Positions 17,875-25,539 of a stretch of 64,000 nt of DNA are shown piece after piece. Source of the DNA: Mitsuaria sp. 7 (GTDB taxonomy: Bacteria; Pseudomonadota; Gammaproteobacteria; Burkholderiales; Burkholderiaceae_C); assembly GCF_001653795.1 (NCBI RefSeq), contig NZ_CP011514.1:1620998-1684997 (forward strand), written 5' to 3'. The notes below the pieces were generated by a model. It saw only the letters and a list, made by a program, of their open reading frames with translations, was not told where the DNA came from and made no database searches. Position 1 is the stretch's first letter. Every line of letters starts with the position of its first letter. A program made the translations under genes and the position numbers.

Positions 17875-18105
17875 TCAGTGCAGCGCCACGTTCAGCTGGT
17901 CGACGGCCTCGGCCCAGTCCGCGTCCTGAAGCAGCAGCTCCTTGAGCAGGCGCGACTGCTGCTCGGACCAGAACGGCGCCTCGGTGATCTTCACGTCACC
18001 GGGCAGCGGTCGGTGCACCGAGATGAACTCGCGGATCTCCGCCTCGGAAGAGGGCAGACCGAGCTGGTCGAACAACTCGTGAAACTGGTGGTTGGGCGCT
18101 TCCAT
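17875..18105 (-). CDS. DUF2789 family protein
   Basis: This 76-residue acidic cytoplasmic protein matches the DUF2789 pattern along its whole length: HELFDQLGLPSS at the start, then IREFISVHRPLPGDV, EAPFWSEQQ and LLQDADWAEAVDQLN. The family is common in beta- and gammaproteobacteria and has no known function. It is a single gene, with an AAGGAG-like sequence before the ATG. Confidence 0.9.
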   Translation of the reverse strand: MEAPNHQFHELFDQLGLPSSEAEIREFISVHRPLPGDVKITEAPFWSEQQSRLLKELLLQDADWAEAVDQLNVALH

Positions 18106-18197
18106 GAGGTCTCCTTCAAAGTTCGGTCGCGTTCGAGATTAACGCCAAGCGCGGCGCGGCGGTGTAGGACAGTGTTCCATTCAGGACACCGCTGCGC

Positions 18198-19016
18198 TTA
18201 CCTCGGCGGTGCTTGCCTCGGCGGTGCCACAAGCGCCCCTTCGATCCCATGCCGGCGCAGCGCCTCCGCCACGAAGCCGGAAGCCTTCATCTCCTCAACG
18301 AATCCGCTCAGCCATCGCTGCGCGGCCACGCGTCCCTTGGGCACGCCCATCGCCTGCTCGATCACCATGAAGCGGCCCGGCAGCAGGCGCACGCCGCCCA
18401 CGCGGCGCGCGTCGGCTTCGAGCTGCTGACGCACACCCGCGGCGACATCGAGCTGGTCGGCGAGGAACATGTCGGTGACCGCCGGCGACGTCGGCGCGCG
18501 CACCAGCGTGGCGGACCTGATCTCGCGGGTCAGGTACAGGTCGTAGGCGCTGCCGCGGCCGACGACGATGCGCCGGCCCGTGCGGTCGACGTCCTCGTTG
18601 CGCTGCAGCGGCGAGTCGTTGCGGACCAGGTAGGCGCCTTCGATGATCACGTAGGGCGCGGTGTAGTCGGTGTCGGCGCCGCGCAGCGGATCGATGGCGA
18701 CGAAGGCGAGGTCGACCTGCTTGTCCTTGATCGCCTCGACGACCTTGCCCGCCGCGTTGAAGGCGACGAGCTCGATGCTCACGCCCAGTCGCCGCGCCGC
18801 CTCGCGCGCGAGGTCCACCGAGACGCCGCGCAGTTCGCCGTCGGCGCCACGGCTGGCCAGGATGGGATTGCCGAGGTTGATCGCGGCGCGGAGCTTGCCG
18901 TTGCCGGCCAACTCAGCTGCGGCGGCGCAGGCCTCAGACGAGCCTGGCGACGCGCACGCGCTCAGCAGCAGTGTGGCGGCGCCGGCGGCGCAGAGTTCGC
19001 GACGTTGCACGTTCAT
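18198..19016 (-). CDS. Family 3 periplasmic solute-binding lipoprotein
   Basis: This 272-residue protein has a signal peptide ending in a lipobox-like LLSAC (Cys21), so it is probably a lipoprotein. The remainder is the SBP_bac_3 fold typical of polar amino-acid ABC receptors: LRAAINLGNPIL, DGELRGVSVDLAREAARRL and IDPLRGADTDYTAPYV. There is no ABC permease or ATPase gene nearby. It is the last gene of the GntR-Bug-MmgE/PrpD-oxidoreductase set and starts 20 bases after the oxidoreductase. The start MNVQRREL was chosen because the upstream extension in the same frame is antisense-like. Confidence 0.88.
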   Translation of the reverse strand: MNVQRRELCAAGAATLLLSACASPGSSEACAAAAELAGNGKLRAAINLGNPILASRGADGELRGVSVDLAREAARRLGVSIELVAFNAAGKVVEAIKDKQVDLAFVAIDPLRGADTDYTAPYVIIEGAYLVRNDSPLQRNEDVDRTGRRIVVGRGSAYDLYLTREIRSATLVRAPTSPAVTDMFLADQLDVAAGVRQQLEADARRVGGVRLLPGRFMVIEQAMGVPKGRVAAQRWLSGFVEEMKASGFVAEALRRHGIEGALVAPPRQAPPR

Positions 19017-19036
19017 GTCGATGTCCTTGTCGTTGT

Positions 19037-20053
19037 TCAGTCCGCACTTCCCGCCAGCACGATCTTGCCGAGATGCTCGGCGTGTTCCATCGAGGCCTTG
19101 GCCTGCGCCAGGTCCTCGAAGCGGAACACGCGGTCCACCACGGGCCGCAGGCGACCGTCGGCGAACAGCGGGAGCCAGTCCGTCCTGAACCCTGGCACCG
19201 GTTCCGCGCGCTGCCGCGGAGTTCGGAGCTTGTTCGAGACGCCGAAGAGATGAAGACGCCGTGCGTGCAACGCTTCGAGGTCGAGCTCGGCCTTGAGCAC
19301 GCCGTCCACGTAACCGACCATCGCAAGCCTTCCCTGGAAGCCCAGCGACCGCACGCATTCGGCGAACACGGTGCCGCCGACGGTGTCGATGGCGAGGTCC
19401 GCGCCACGACCATCCGTCGCCTCGCGCACCGCGGTGGCGAACTCTGGCGCGCGGGTCTCGAGACCGAGGTCCAGCCCCAGCGTCTTCAGCCGGGCGAGCT
19501 TGGTCGCGCTGCCCGACGTGGCGATCACCGTCGCGCCCATGGCCTTGGCCGCCGACAGCGCGGCGACGCCGACGCCTGAGCTACCTCCCGCCACGAGCAG
19601 GGTCTCGCCCGCCATCAACCGGCCCTGGACCACCAGCATGTCGTAGACGACGAGGAAGGTGAGCGGGATCGCGCCCGCGGCTGTCCAGTCGAGGGCTTCG
19701 GGCACGTGCAGCGCCTCCGCCTCGCTGATCAGCGCGAAGTCGGCGAAGCCGCCGGCGCACCGACCCATGACGCGATCGCCGACGCGCCACCCCTGGACGC
19801 CGCCGCCGACTTCGATGACTTCGCCGGCCGCTTCCGCGCCCACCGGCTTCGGGGCGCCGCCAGCGCCGCCAGCGCCGTGAAGGCCGTGACCGGCCAGGAA
19901 CTCACCGCGGTTCAGACCCGCCGCGCGCACGCGGATGAGCAGTTGACCGGGACCGGGGACAGGGCGGGGCAGGTCCTCGCGGAGCACCAGCTCCGCGTGG
20001 CCGTCGTGGTGTTGGAGGGTGTAGCCGCGCATCGTGTGCTTGTCTCCGCTCAT
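19037..20053 (-). CDS. Zinc-type MDR oxidoreductase, quinone oxidoreductase-like
   Basis: The 338-residue product has the medium-chain dehydrogenase architecture. The N-terminal GroES-like domain carries PGPGQLLIRVRAAGLNRGEFL and lacks the structural-zinc Cys cluster. The Rossmann domain shows LLVAGGSSGVGVAALSAAK and DLAIDTVGG. This fits NADPH:quinone/enoyl reductases rather than alcohol dehydrogenases. Two ATGs, at 20053 and 20032, are possible; neither has a strong Shine-Dalgarno. It sits between an MmgE/PrpD gene and the solute-binding lipoprotein in the same direction, which suggests a role in the same carboxylate pathway. Confidence 0.9.
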   Translation of the reverse strand: MSGDKHTMRGYTLQHHDGHAELVLREDLPRPVPGPGQLLIRVRAAGLNRGEFLAGHGLHGAGGAGGAPKPVGAEAAGEVIEVGGGVQGWRVGDRVMGRCAGGFADFALISEAEALHVPEALDWTAAGAIPLTFLVVYDMLVVQGRLMAGETLLVAGGSSGVGVAALSAAKAMGATVIATSGSATKLARLKTLGLDLGLETRAPEFATAVREATDGRGADLAIDTVGGTVFAECVRSLGFQGRLAMVGYVDGVLKAELDLEALHARRLHLFGVSNKLRTPRQRAEPVPGFRTDWLPLFADGRLRPVVDRVFRFEDLAQAKASMEHAEHLGKIVLAGSAD

Positions 20054-20088
20054 CGAAACTGATCGAAGCCGATCGAAGCCGACCGAAC
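20053..20088. repeat. Degenerate 10-bp tandem repeat
   Basis: Four imperfect copies of ATCGAAGCCG-like units fill the gap between the MmgE/PrpD stop and the oxidoreductase start. Replication slippage is a likely origin. It occupies the ribosome-binding region of the oxidoreductase, so changes in copy number could alter its translation. Confidence 0.6.
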
Positions 20089-21459
20089 TCAGGGCCGCGC
20101 CAGTGCTGTCAGCTCGCGCACGTCGGCCAGGTCGCCGAGCTTCCAGCAGGCCGCGATCAACGCGTCGCTGCGCGCGGCGCCGATGACGACGTCCGATTGC
20201 GAGTGGAATTTCGCGTCCAGCGCCGCGTCGCTCATCGGCTTGTGCAGCGAGCCGATCGCGTGCTCGACGAAGACGTGGACGCGACGGCCGTCGCGCAGCA
20301 CCGCCGTCATGTCGACCGAGGCCTCGTCGATGTTGTCGTCGATCGTCGCCACGACCTTGCGGCGCAACGCCACGACGTCCTCGCGGTTGACGATCGCGTC
20401 GTCGTACTCGGGCTCGCCCGCGCGGCCGAAGATCAGGCCGGCCGAGACGCCGTGATAGACGCTGAACTTGCCCTGCAGGCCGTCCGCCGGTTCCTTCTTG
20501 CCGGTGAGCTCCAGCACCAGCGAATGCACCTTCAGCTCGATGCGCTCGACGTCCTCGGGCCGCACGCCCTGCTCGCGCAGCTGCACGGCGGCGTCGATGC
20601 TCGGGTGGATGACGATGCCGCAGGCGAAGGGCTTGTAGGTGTTGAAGGAAATCTCGAAGCGCTCGCCGAGCTCGTCGGTGGCCTCGTTCCAGGCGTACTT
20701 CGTCGACACCACCTGCGCAAAGCCGCGCGGTGCCTCGAGGGCGCGCGGGCTGGCGGTGTAGCCGTGCCTGGCCAGCAGCGCCGACAGCAGTCCGGCGCGC
20801 GCGGCGCCACCAGGATGGAAGGGCTTGGTCATCGTCCCGAACTGCTCGCGCAGGCCCACGGGCTGCGAGGCGGCGATGCCCAGCGCCATCTGCGTCCGGT
20901 ACTCGTCCAGTCCGAGCAGCCGCGCGCAGGCCGCCGCGGCCCCCAGCGTCCCGGTGGAGCCGGTGATGTGCCAGCCGCGGTCGTAGTGCTCCGGGTAGAC
21001 GAGGTTGCCCATGCGGCAGGACACGTCGATGCCCAGGACCATCGCGTCGATCAGCTGCCGGCCGGACAGGCCGAGGTGCTCGGCCAGCGCCAGCGCCGCC
21101 GAGGCCACCGGACCGGCCGGATGGATGATGGTCTTCAGGTGCGTGTCGTCGAAGTCGAAGGTGTGCGAGCTGATGCCGTTCAGCAGCGCGGCGCCGGCCA
21201 TGTCGACCTTCTCGGCGCGGCCGAGGATGCTGGCCTGCGCGGAAGGCTCCAGCATCTGCACGGCGGCCAGCGCCGCGTGCATCGCCTCATGACCGGCGGC
21301 GCCGACGGCGCAACCCGCCCAGTTCATGAAGGTGCGATGGGCCTCGTGGTCCACCGCGTCGCTCCAGCCGCGCGAGGGATGCGTGGCCACGTAGCGGGCG
21401 AGGATCTGGGTGATGGGCGGGGCGTTGTGGTCGGCGGCGACCTGGGTATTGCGTGCCAT
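20089..21459 (-). CDS. MmgE/PrpD family protein
   Basis: The family includes 2-methylcitrate dehydratase PrpD and cis-aconitate decarboxylase. The 456-residue length is normal. Characteristic blocks are FMNWAGCAVGAAGHEA, NGISSHTFDFDDTH, GIDVSCRMGNLVYPEHY, GWHITGSTGTLGAAAAC and TMTKPFHPGGAARAG. The exact reaction cannot be assigned. It follows the Bug-type solute receptor in a GntR-controlled set, so the substrate is probably an imported di- or tricarboxylate. Confidence 0.93.
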   Translation of the reverse strand: MARNTQVAADHNAPPITQILARYVATHPSRGWSDAVDHEAHRTFMNWAGCAVGAAGHEAMHAALAAVQMLEPSAQASILGRAEKVDMAGAALLNGISSHTFDFDDTHLKTIIHPAGPVASAALALAEHLGLSGRQLIDAMVLGIDVSCRMGNLVYPEHYDRGWHITGSTGTLGAAAACARLLGLDEYRTQMALGIAASQPVGLREQFGTMTKPFHPGGAARAGLLSALLARHGYTASPRALEAPRGFAQVVSTKYAWNEATDELGERFEISFNTYKPFACGIVIHPSIDAAVQLREQGVRPEDVERIELKVHSLVLELTGKKEPADGLQGKFSVYHGVSAGLIFGRAGEPEYDDAIVNREDVVALRRKVVATIDDNIDEASVDMTAVLRDGRRVHVFVEHAIGSLHKPMSDAALDAKFHSQSDVVIGAARSDALIAACWKLGDLADVRELTALARP

Positions 21460-21529
21460 GAAGTGCTTTCGTCCTTGAGTCGTTCTTCGGGCCGAGGAGT
21501 TGGCCTGGGTCGGGTTGTCGATCGGTGGG

Positions 21530-22501
21530 TCAATCGTCGACCTGGATCTTGCGTTCGCGGGCCAGCGTGGTCCACCGGGCCACCTCGGCCTGGATGTGAC
21601 GGCCGAACTGCTCGGGGCTCATGGCCGTCGGATCGACGGCTTCCGCGGCCAGCTTCTCGCGCATGTCGGACGCCTTGAGCACCGCGTTCAGCGTGGCGTT
21701 GAGCTGCTTGACCAGCGGCGCGGGGATGCCGGCGGGGCCGACGACGCCGTACCACTGCATCGCGTCGAAGCCCTTGAATCCGGACTCGATCAGCGTGGGC
21801 ACGTCCTTGAGCGTCGGATTGCGCGCGGTGCCGGTGACGGCCAGCGGTTTCACGCGGCCGGAGCGGATGTGCGGCAGCGCTGCGGCCAGGCCGGGGAACA
21901 TCGCGTGGGTCTGGCCGCCCATCAGGTCGGTGAAGGCCGGCGAGATGCCGCGGTAGGGCACGTGCAGCATGAAGACGCCGGCCTGCTGCTTGAAGAGCTC
22001 CATCACGAGCTGCGTCAGCGAGCCCACGCCGGAGGAGCCGTAGCTCAGCTTGCCGGGGTTCTTGCGGGCGTACTCGATGAAGCCCTTGAGGTCGTTGACC
22101 GGCACCGCGCTGTTGACCACCAGCACGTTGGGCGTGCCGCCAATCATGCCGATGGGGCTGAAGTCCTTGACCGCGTCGTAGGGCAGCTTGCGCGTGGCCG
22201 GGCTGGTGCCGTGCGTGGCCACGTAGCCCTGCATCAGCGTGTAGCCGTCGGGCGGCGCCTTGGCCGTGGCCTGCGTGGCGATCACGCCGCCTCCGCCGCC
22301 GATGTTGTCGACGACGAACGTCTGGTTGAGCGCATGGCCCCAGCGTTCGCAGACGGCGCGGCCGATGAAGTCGCTGCCGCCGCCCGCGGCCACGGGCACG
22401 ATGTATCGGATCGGCTTGCTGGGGAAGGTGTCCGCCGCCCATGAGCGCCTGGCGAGCAGGAGCGCGGGAGCGGCGATCAGCACGGATCGTCGGTTCGTCA
22501 T
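21530..22501 (-). CDS. Bug-family tripartite tricarboxylate transporter receptor (TctC-like)
   Basis: The protein is 323 residues with an N-terminal signal (MTNRRSVLIAAPALLLARRSWA). The mature region carries Bug-family blocks: KPIRYIVPVAAGGGSDFIGR, VVDNIGGGGGVIAT, GKLSYGSSGVGSLT and ALPHIRSGRVKPLAVT. Bug proteins are periplasmic binding proteins for carboxylated compounds and are greatly expanded in Burkholderiales. No TctA/TctB membrane genes are adjacent, which is common for these receptors. It probably supplies the substrate of the MmgE/PrpD enzyme downstream. Confidence 0.95.
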   Translation of the reverse strand: MTNRRSVLIAAPALLLARRSWAADTFPSKPIRYIVPVAAGGGSDFIGRAVCERWGHALNQTFVVDNIGGGGGVIATQATAKAPPDGYTLMQGYVATHGTSPATRKLPYDAVKDFSPIGMIGGTPNVLVVNSAVPVNDLKGFIEYARKNPGKLSYGSSGVGSLTQLVMELFKQQAGVFMLHVPYRGISPAFTDLMGGQTHAMFPGLAAALPHIRSGRVKPLAVTGTARNPTLKDVPTLIESGFKGFDAMQWYGVVGPAGIPAPLVKQLNATLNAVLKASDMREKLAAEAVDPTAMSPEQFGRHIQAEVARWTTLARERKIQVDD

Positions 22502-22589
22502 CGGTTTGTCTCCGTATGAAGCGGGGCTCTTTGGCGGCCCTCGTTCTTGCTTGGGTGGGATGTGCGCCGGCGCGCGCCCGGGATCCGGC

Positions 22590-23318
22590 CTAGCTCATGC
22601 CGTCGCCCGGGTCGCCGCCGCCGTTCTTTCCTTCCGTCTCCAGCAGACGCCCGTGCGCCGCGTTGACGTGGTGTTCCTGCAGCCGCTGGCACAGCGCGGC
22701 GTCACCGTCGTCGAGCGCGGCGACGATCTGGTCGTGCTCCAGGATCGAGACCTTCATGCCCACGTCGCGCGACAGGTTCCGCAGCCGCGACAGGTGCAGC
22801 TGCTGGACGATCCCCTGGTAGGTGCGCGTCAGCGGCTCGTTGTCGGTGGCCTCGACGATGGCCCAGTGGAAGGCGAGGTTGGCGGCGTAATAGGCCTGCA
22901 CGTCGCGACGGCGCGCGTTGGCCTTCATCTCGCGGCCCAGCGTCACGAGCCGCTTCACGAGGGCATCGCGACGGGGACGGTCCAGCGCCGCGGCGCGGCG
23001 GCCGGCGTGGCCGTCGAGCAGGCTGCGCAGCTCGTAGAGGTTGGAGATTTCCTTGGGGTCGAGGACCCGCACGAACACGCCGGCGTGCTTGCGCGCGGCG
23101 ACCAGGCCGGTGCTTTCAAGCTCGCGCAGCGCCTCCCGCACGGGGACGCGCGAAACGCGCAGGCGGGCCGCGACGTCCGGTTCGTTGATGCGCTGTCCCG
23201 GCGGCAGGTCCCCGCGGAGGATGGCGTTCAGCACCTCGTCGCGGACGAGCTTGGCGAGCGACGTGTCCCGCACCTCGGCGAGCAGGTCGGGGGAGGTGTC
23301 GGTGATCCAGGGCAGCAT
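22590..23318 (-). CDS. GntR-family regulator with FCD ligand domain
   Basis: The 242-residue protein has an N-terminal winged helix (about 20-85, with LRVSRVPVREALRELESTGLV given here in part as VSRVPVREALRELE) and an all-helical FCD domain (about 95-225) containing the family's Asp/His metal or ligand residues (AYYAANLAFHWAI, ILEHDQIVAALDDGD). It heads the minus-strand Bug/MmgE-PrpD/oxidoreductase/lipoprotein set and is the probable repressor of it. A perfect 12-bp palindrome lies seven bases upstream of its start codon and may be its own operator. Confidence 0.93.
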   Translation of the reverse strand: MLPWITDTSPDLLAEVRDTSLAKLVRDEVLNAILRGDLPPGQRINEPDVAARLRVSRVPVREALRELESTGLVAARKHAGVFVRVLDPKEISNLYELRSLLDGHAGRRAAALDRPRRDALVKRLVTLGREMKANARRRDVQAYYAANLAFHWAIVEATDNEPLTRTYQGIVQQLHLSRLRNLSRDVGMKVSILEHDQIVAALDDGDAALCQRLQEHHVNAAHGRLLETEGKNGGGDPGDGMS

Positions 23319-23324
23319 TCGTCT

Positions 23325-23336
23325 ATCGTATACGAT
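23325..23336. promoter_or_regulatory. Palindromic GntR/FCD operator candidate
   Basis: ATCGTATACGAT is a perfect 12-bp palindrome centred on GTATAC, the kind of core bound by FCD-type GntR regulators. It ends 6 bases before the ATG of the GntR gene, where the ribosome-binding site should be, and no other Shine-Dalgarno is seen. This suggests autorepression. Confidence 0.7.
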
Positions 23337-23398
23337 CAGACGAAATGAACAAGGTCGGGATCCAGGTCTTGCCTGTCACGGTGCGAATGGCGATTTCT

Positions 23399-23434
23399 CC
23401 CTCTCCCGCTTGCGGGAGAGGGCAGGGGTGAGGG
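23399..23434 (+). repeat. REP-like palindromic element, copy 1
   Basis: This 36-bp element has a strong hairpin (CCCTCTCCCGC/GCGGGAGAGGG) followed by CAGGGGTGAGGG. It lies just downstream of the transglutaminase gene and differs from copies 2 and 3 by one or two bases in the tail. Confidence 0.9.
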
Positions 23435-23459
23435 CCAGCGGCGGCGGCAGTACGGAAGC

Positions 23460-24353
23460 TCAGGCCGCGACCGGCGCCAGATGACATCCCGCCGAATCGC
23501 CGTCGGTGGACAGCGCGCGGCCCACGTCGACCGGCAGCTGCAGTCCGGGCCCGCCGCACGCGGTCGCTCGCACCAGCGGCGCGAACGGCGCCTGGATCTG
23601 CCCGAACAGCGTCGCGAACGGCACATCCGCCGCATCGCGTCCGGTGCCGATGCGCACGAAGCCCATCGGGATCCCGTTCCCCGACGCGTCGAAGATGTAC
23701 CAGCGCCTGCCGAGGTAGACCTCCACATAGGCATGGAAGTCCGGCGCCTTCGTCGGATCGGCGCCGTAGTCCGTGCCGGTCACATACCTCGCCGGCATCG
23801 ACAGCGCCCGGCACAGCGCGATCATCACGTGCGCCTGGTCCCGGCAGACGCCGACCCGGTCCGTCAAGGTATCGAGCGCGGTGGTCTGCGTCGTCGACCC
23901 ATAGGAGGAATAGGCGATGTGCCGCTGCACCCACGCCGCGATCGCCGCGGCGCGCGCATAACCCGGCGGCACGTGCCCGAACTCGGCCTCGGCCCACGGC
24001 GTGAGCCGATCGGATTCGCAGTAGCGGCTGGGTGCGAGGTAGGACAGGAACTCGACAGGCAACTGGTCGATCGGGCATTCCTCGATGAAGGCCGGATCGC
24101 CGACCGCATGCTCGATCGTGACGCTCGCCGTGTAGGTCAGATGGAAGTTCCCCTGCGGCGCGCGCACGCGCAGCAGCCGGTTGCGGCTGCTGGCCACCGT
24201 CTCCGACCGCCACGGCACGTCGGGCGTCAGCACGACGCTTTCCTGCAGCACCCGCTGCGCCGCCGTGTGCGCCGGCTGGATGCTGAAGACGAAATCGCCG
24301 TACGGCGAGTCGATCTGGTAGTCCAGTTCGAAGTGGAGATCGAGGCGAATCAT
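23460..24353 (-). CDS. Transglutaminase-like cysteine protease family protein
   Basis: The 297-residue product has an N-terminal beta-rich Bact_transglu_N-type domain (1-140) and a transglutaminase core (about 160-245). The catalytic Cys is in DRVGVCRDQAHVMIALCRAL, the His in DFHAYVEVYLGRRWYIFDA and the Asp in the same segment (FDASG). Its ATG overlaps the stop of the metallopeptidase gene by 4 bases (ATGA), so translation is coupled. Homologues usually sit with circularly permuted ATP-grasp and alpha-E genes in peptide-linked clusters, but those partners are absent here. Confidence 0.93.
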   Translation of the reverse strand: MIRLDLHFELDYQIDSPYGDFVFSIQPAHTAAQRVLQESVVLTPDVPWRSETVASSRNRLLRVRAPQGNFHLTYTASVTIEHAVGDPAFIEECPIDQLPVEFLSYLAPSRYCESDRLTPWAEAEFGHVPPGYARAAAIAAWVQRHIAYSSYGSTTQTTALDTLTDRVGVCRDQAHVMIALCRALSMPARYVTGTDYGADPTKAPDFHAYVEVYLGRRWYIFDASGNGIPMGFVRIGTGRDAADVPFATLFGQIQAPFAPLVRATACGGPGLQLPVDVGRALSTDGDSAGCHLAPVAA

Positions 24354-25432
24354 GGGGTCCTGCCGTGCTCGACGACGCAATGGATGAAGTGCAGCTTCGG
24401 GACGACCCGGCGCTGCAGCACGAAGGGATAGAAGTCGGGTTGGCCCATCGCGCGGGACATCTCGTTCATCACGCTGGTGATGGCGAGCCAGTCGCGCAGC
24501 AGGCGCAGGAAGGCGGGTCCGGTGGCGTGGCCGGGCGACCAGAGGTCGGCGAGGGCGTAGGGCCACGGCCGCAGCTCGTCGACGGTGCTGAGCAGCTTGA
24601 AGCTGCCCGCGGTGTCGATGGTGTCGCGCAGGTGGAGGTAGTGGGCCCAGGTCTCCGCCCAATCCTCCCACGGATGCGCGCTGGCGTACGACGTGATGAA
24701 GCGCTGCGGCCAGTCCGCCGGCGCGCCGGTGTGGTGATGGCGCTGAAGCGCCTCGGCGTAGTTGGTCCGCTCATCCCCGAACAGCGCGCGGAAGGGCTCG
24801 TGCCATTCCGACCCGGCGACCAGCCGGTCCCAGTAGTAATGACCGATCTCGTGGCGGAAATGCCCGAGCAGCGTCCGGTAGGACTCGCCCATGCGCTGCC
24901 GGGCGGCTTCGCGCTTGGCGTCGTCGGCTTCCTCGATGTTGATGGTGATGACCCCCCAGGCGTGGCCGGTCATCACGCGCGGCTGGCCGGGGAGGGTGCG
25001 CAGGAAGTCGAAGGCGAGGCCGCGATCCGGGGCTTCGAACTTCGGCACCACCGGCAGGTGGAGCCCGAGGAGTTGCGACACCAGCCGCCGCTTGGCGCGC
25101 TCCATGCGGCCCCAGAGTTCGGCGTTGATGGGGTCCGATAGATCGGGAATGGTGCGGTTGAGCGCGCAAGCCACGCAGAGAGGGCTCTTACGTCGGTCAT
25201 CCAGCGGCAGCAGCCAGTTGCAGCCAGCGGCGGTGTGGAAGTTCGCGCAACGGGTGAAGACGCCGTCCACGCCGTCGATGCGCCAGGTTTCGGTGGTCGG
25301 ACCGGGCAGCAGCGCGTGCAGCGCGAGGTCGTCGGGCAGGAAGCCGAGCGGCGCCTTGCACACCAGGCAGGCGCTGTTGCGGAAGTAGAGGCGGTGGCCG
25401 CAGGTGCAGCGATAGACGCGGGGAGAGCTCAT
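24350..25432 (-). CDS. Zinc-ribbon putative zinc-dependent metallopeptidase
   Basis: The 360-residue protein opens with a four-Cys zinc ribbon (CTCGHRLYFRNSACLVCKAP, residues 9-28). A second Cys group follows (RCANFHTAAGC, then LCVAC). The peptidase part contains the HExxH-like site FRHEIGHYYWDRL near residue 200 and a downstream Glu-rich WEDWAETWAHYLH that could supply the third ligand. This matches the family called putative zinc-binding metallopeptidase, found beside transglutaminases. ATG 25432 follows GGGAGAGC-type sequence only weakly. It is the first gene of a two-gene operon with the transglutaminase. Function is unknown. Confidence 0.9.
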   Translation of the reverse strand: MSSPRVYRCTCGHRLYFRNSACLVCKAPLGFLPDDLALHALLPGPTTETWRIDGVDGVFTRCANFHTAAGCNWLLPLDDRRKSPLCVACALNRTIPDLSDPINAELWGRMERAKRRLVSQLLGLHLPVVPKFEAPDRGLAFDFLRTLPGQPRVMTGHAWGVITINIEEADDAKREAARQRMGESYRTLLGHFRHEIGHYYWDRLVAGSEWHEPFRALFGDERTNYAEALQRHHHTGAPADWPQRFITSYASAHPWEDWAETWAHYLHLRDTIDTAGSFKLLSTVDELRPWPYALADLWSPGHATGPAFLRLLRDWLAITSVMNEMSRAMGQPDFYPFVLQRRVVPKLHFIHCVVEHGRTP

Positions 25433-25484
25433 GGTCAGGATCCCCTTGGCAAGGATGGGGCCTGATGACTGCGACGGCCGCTGG

Positions 25485-25520
25485 CCCTCACCCCCACCCT
25501 CTCCCGCAAGCGGGAGAGGG
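25485..25520 (-). repeat. REP-like palindromic element, copy 2 (inverted)
   Basis: This 36-bp element is the reverse complement of the copy 1/3 consensus, with a tail reading TGGGGGTGAGGG. It lies in the metallopeptidase-helicase gap, 24 bases from copy 3 in opposite orientation, making a BIME-like pair. Confidence 0.9.
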
Positions 25521-25539
25521 AGTTCGACCGGCTCCCTTC

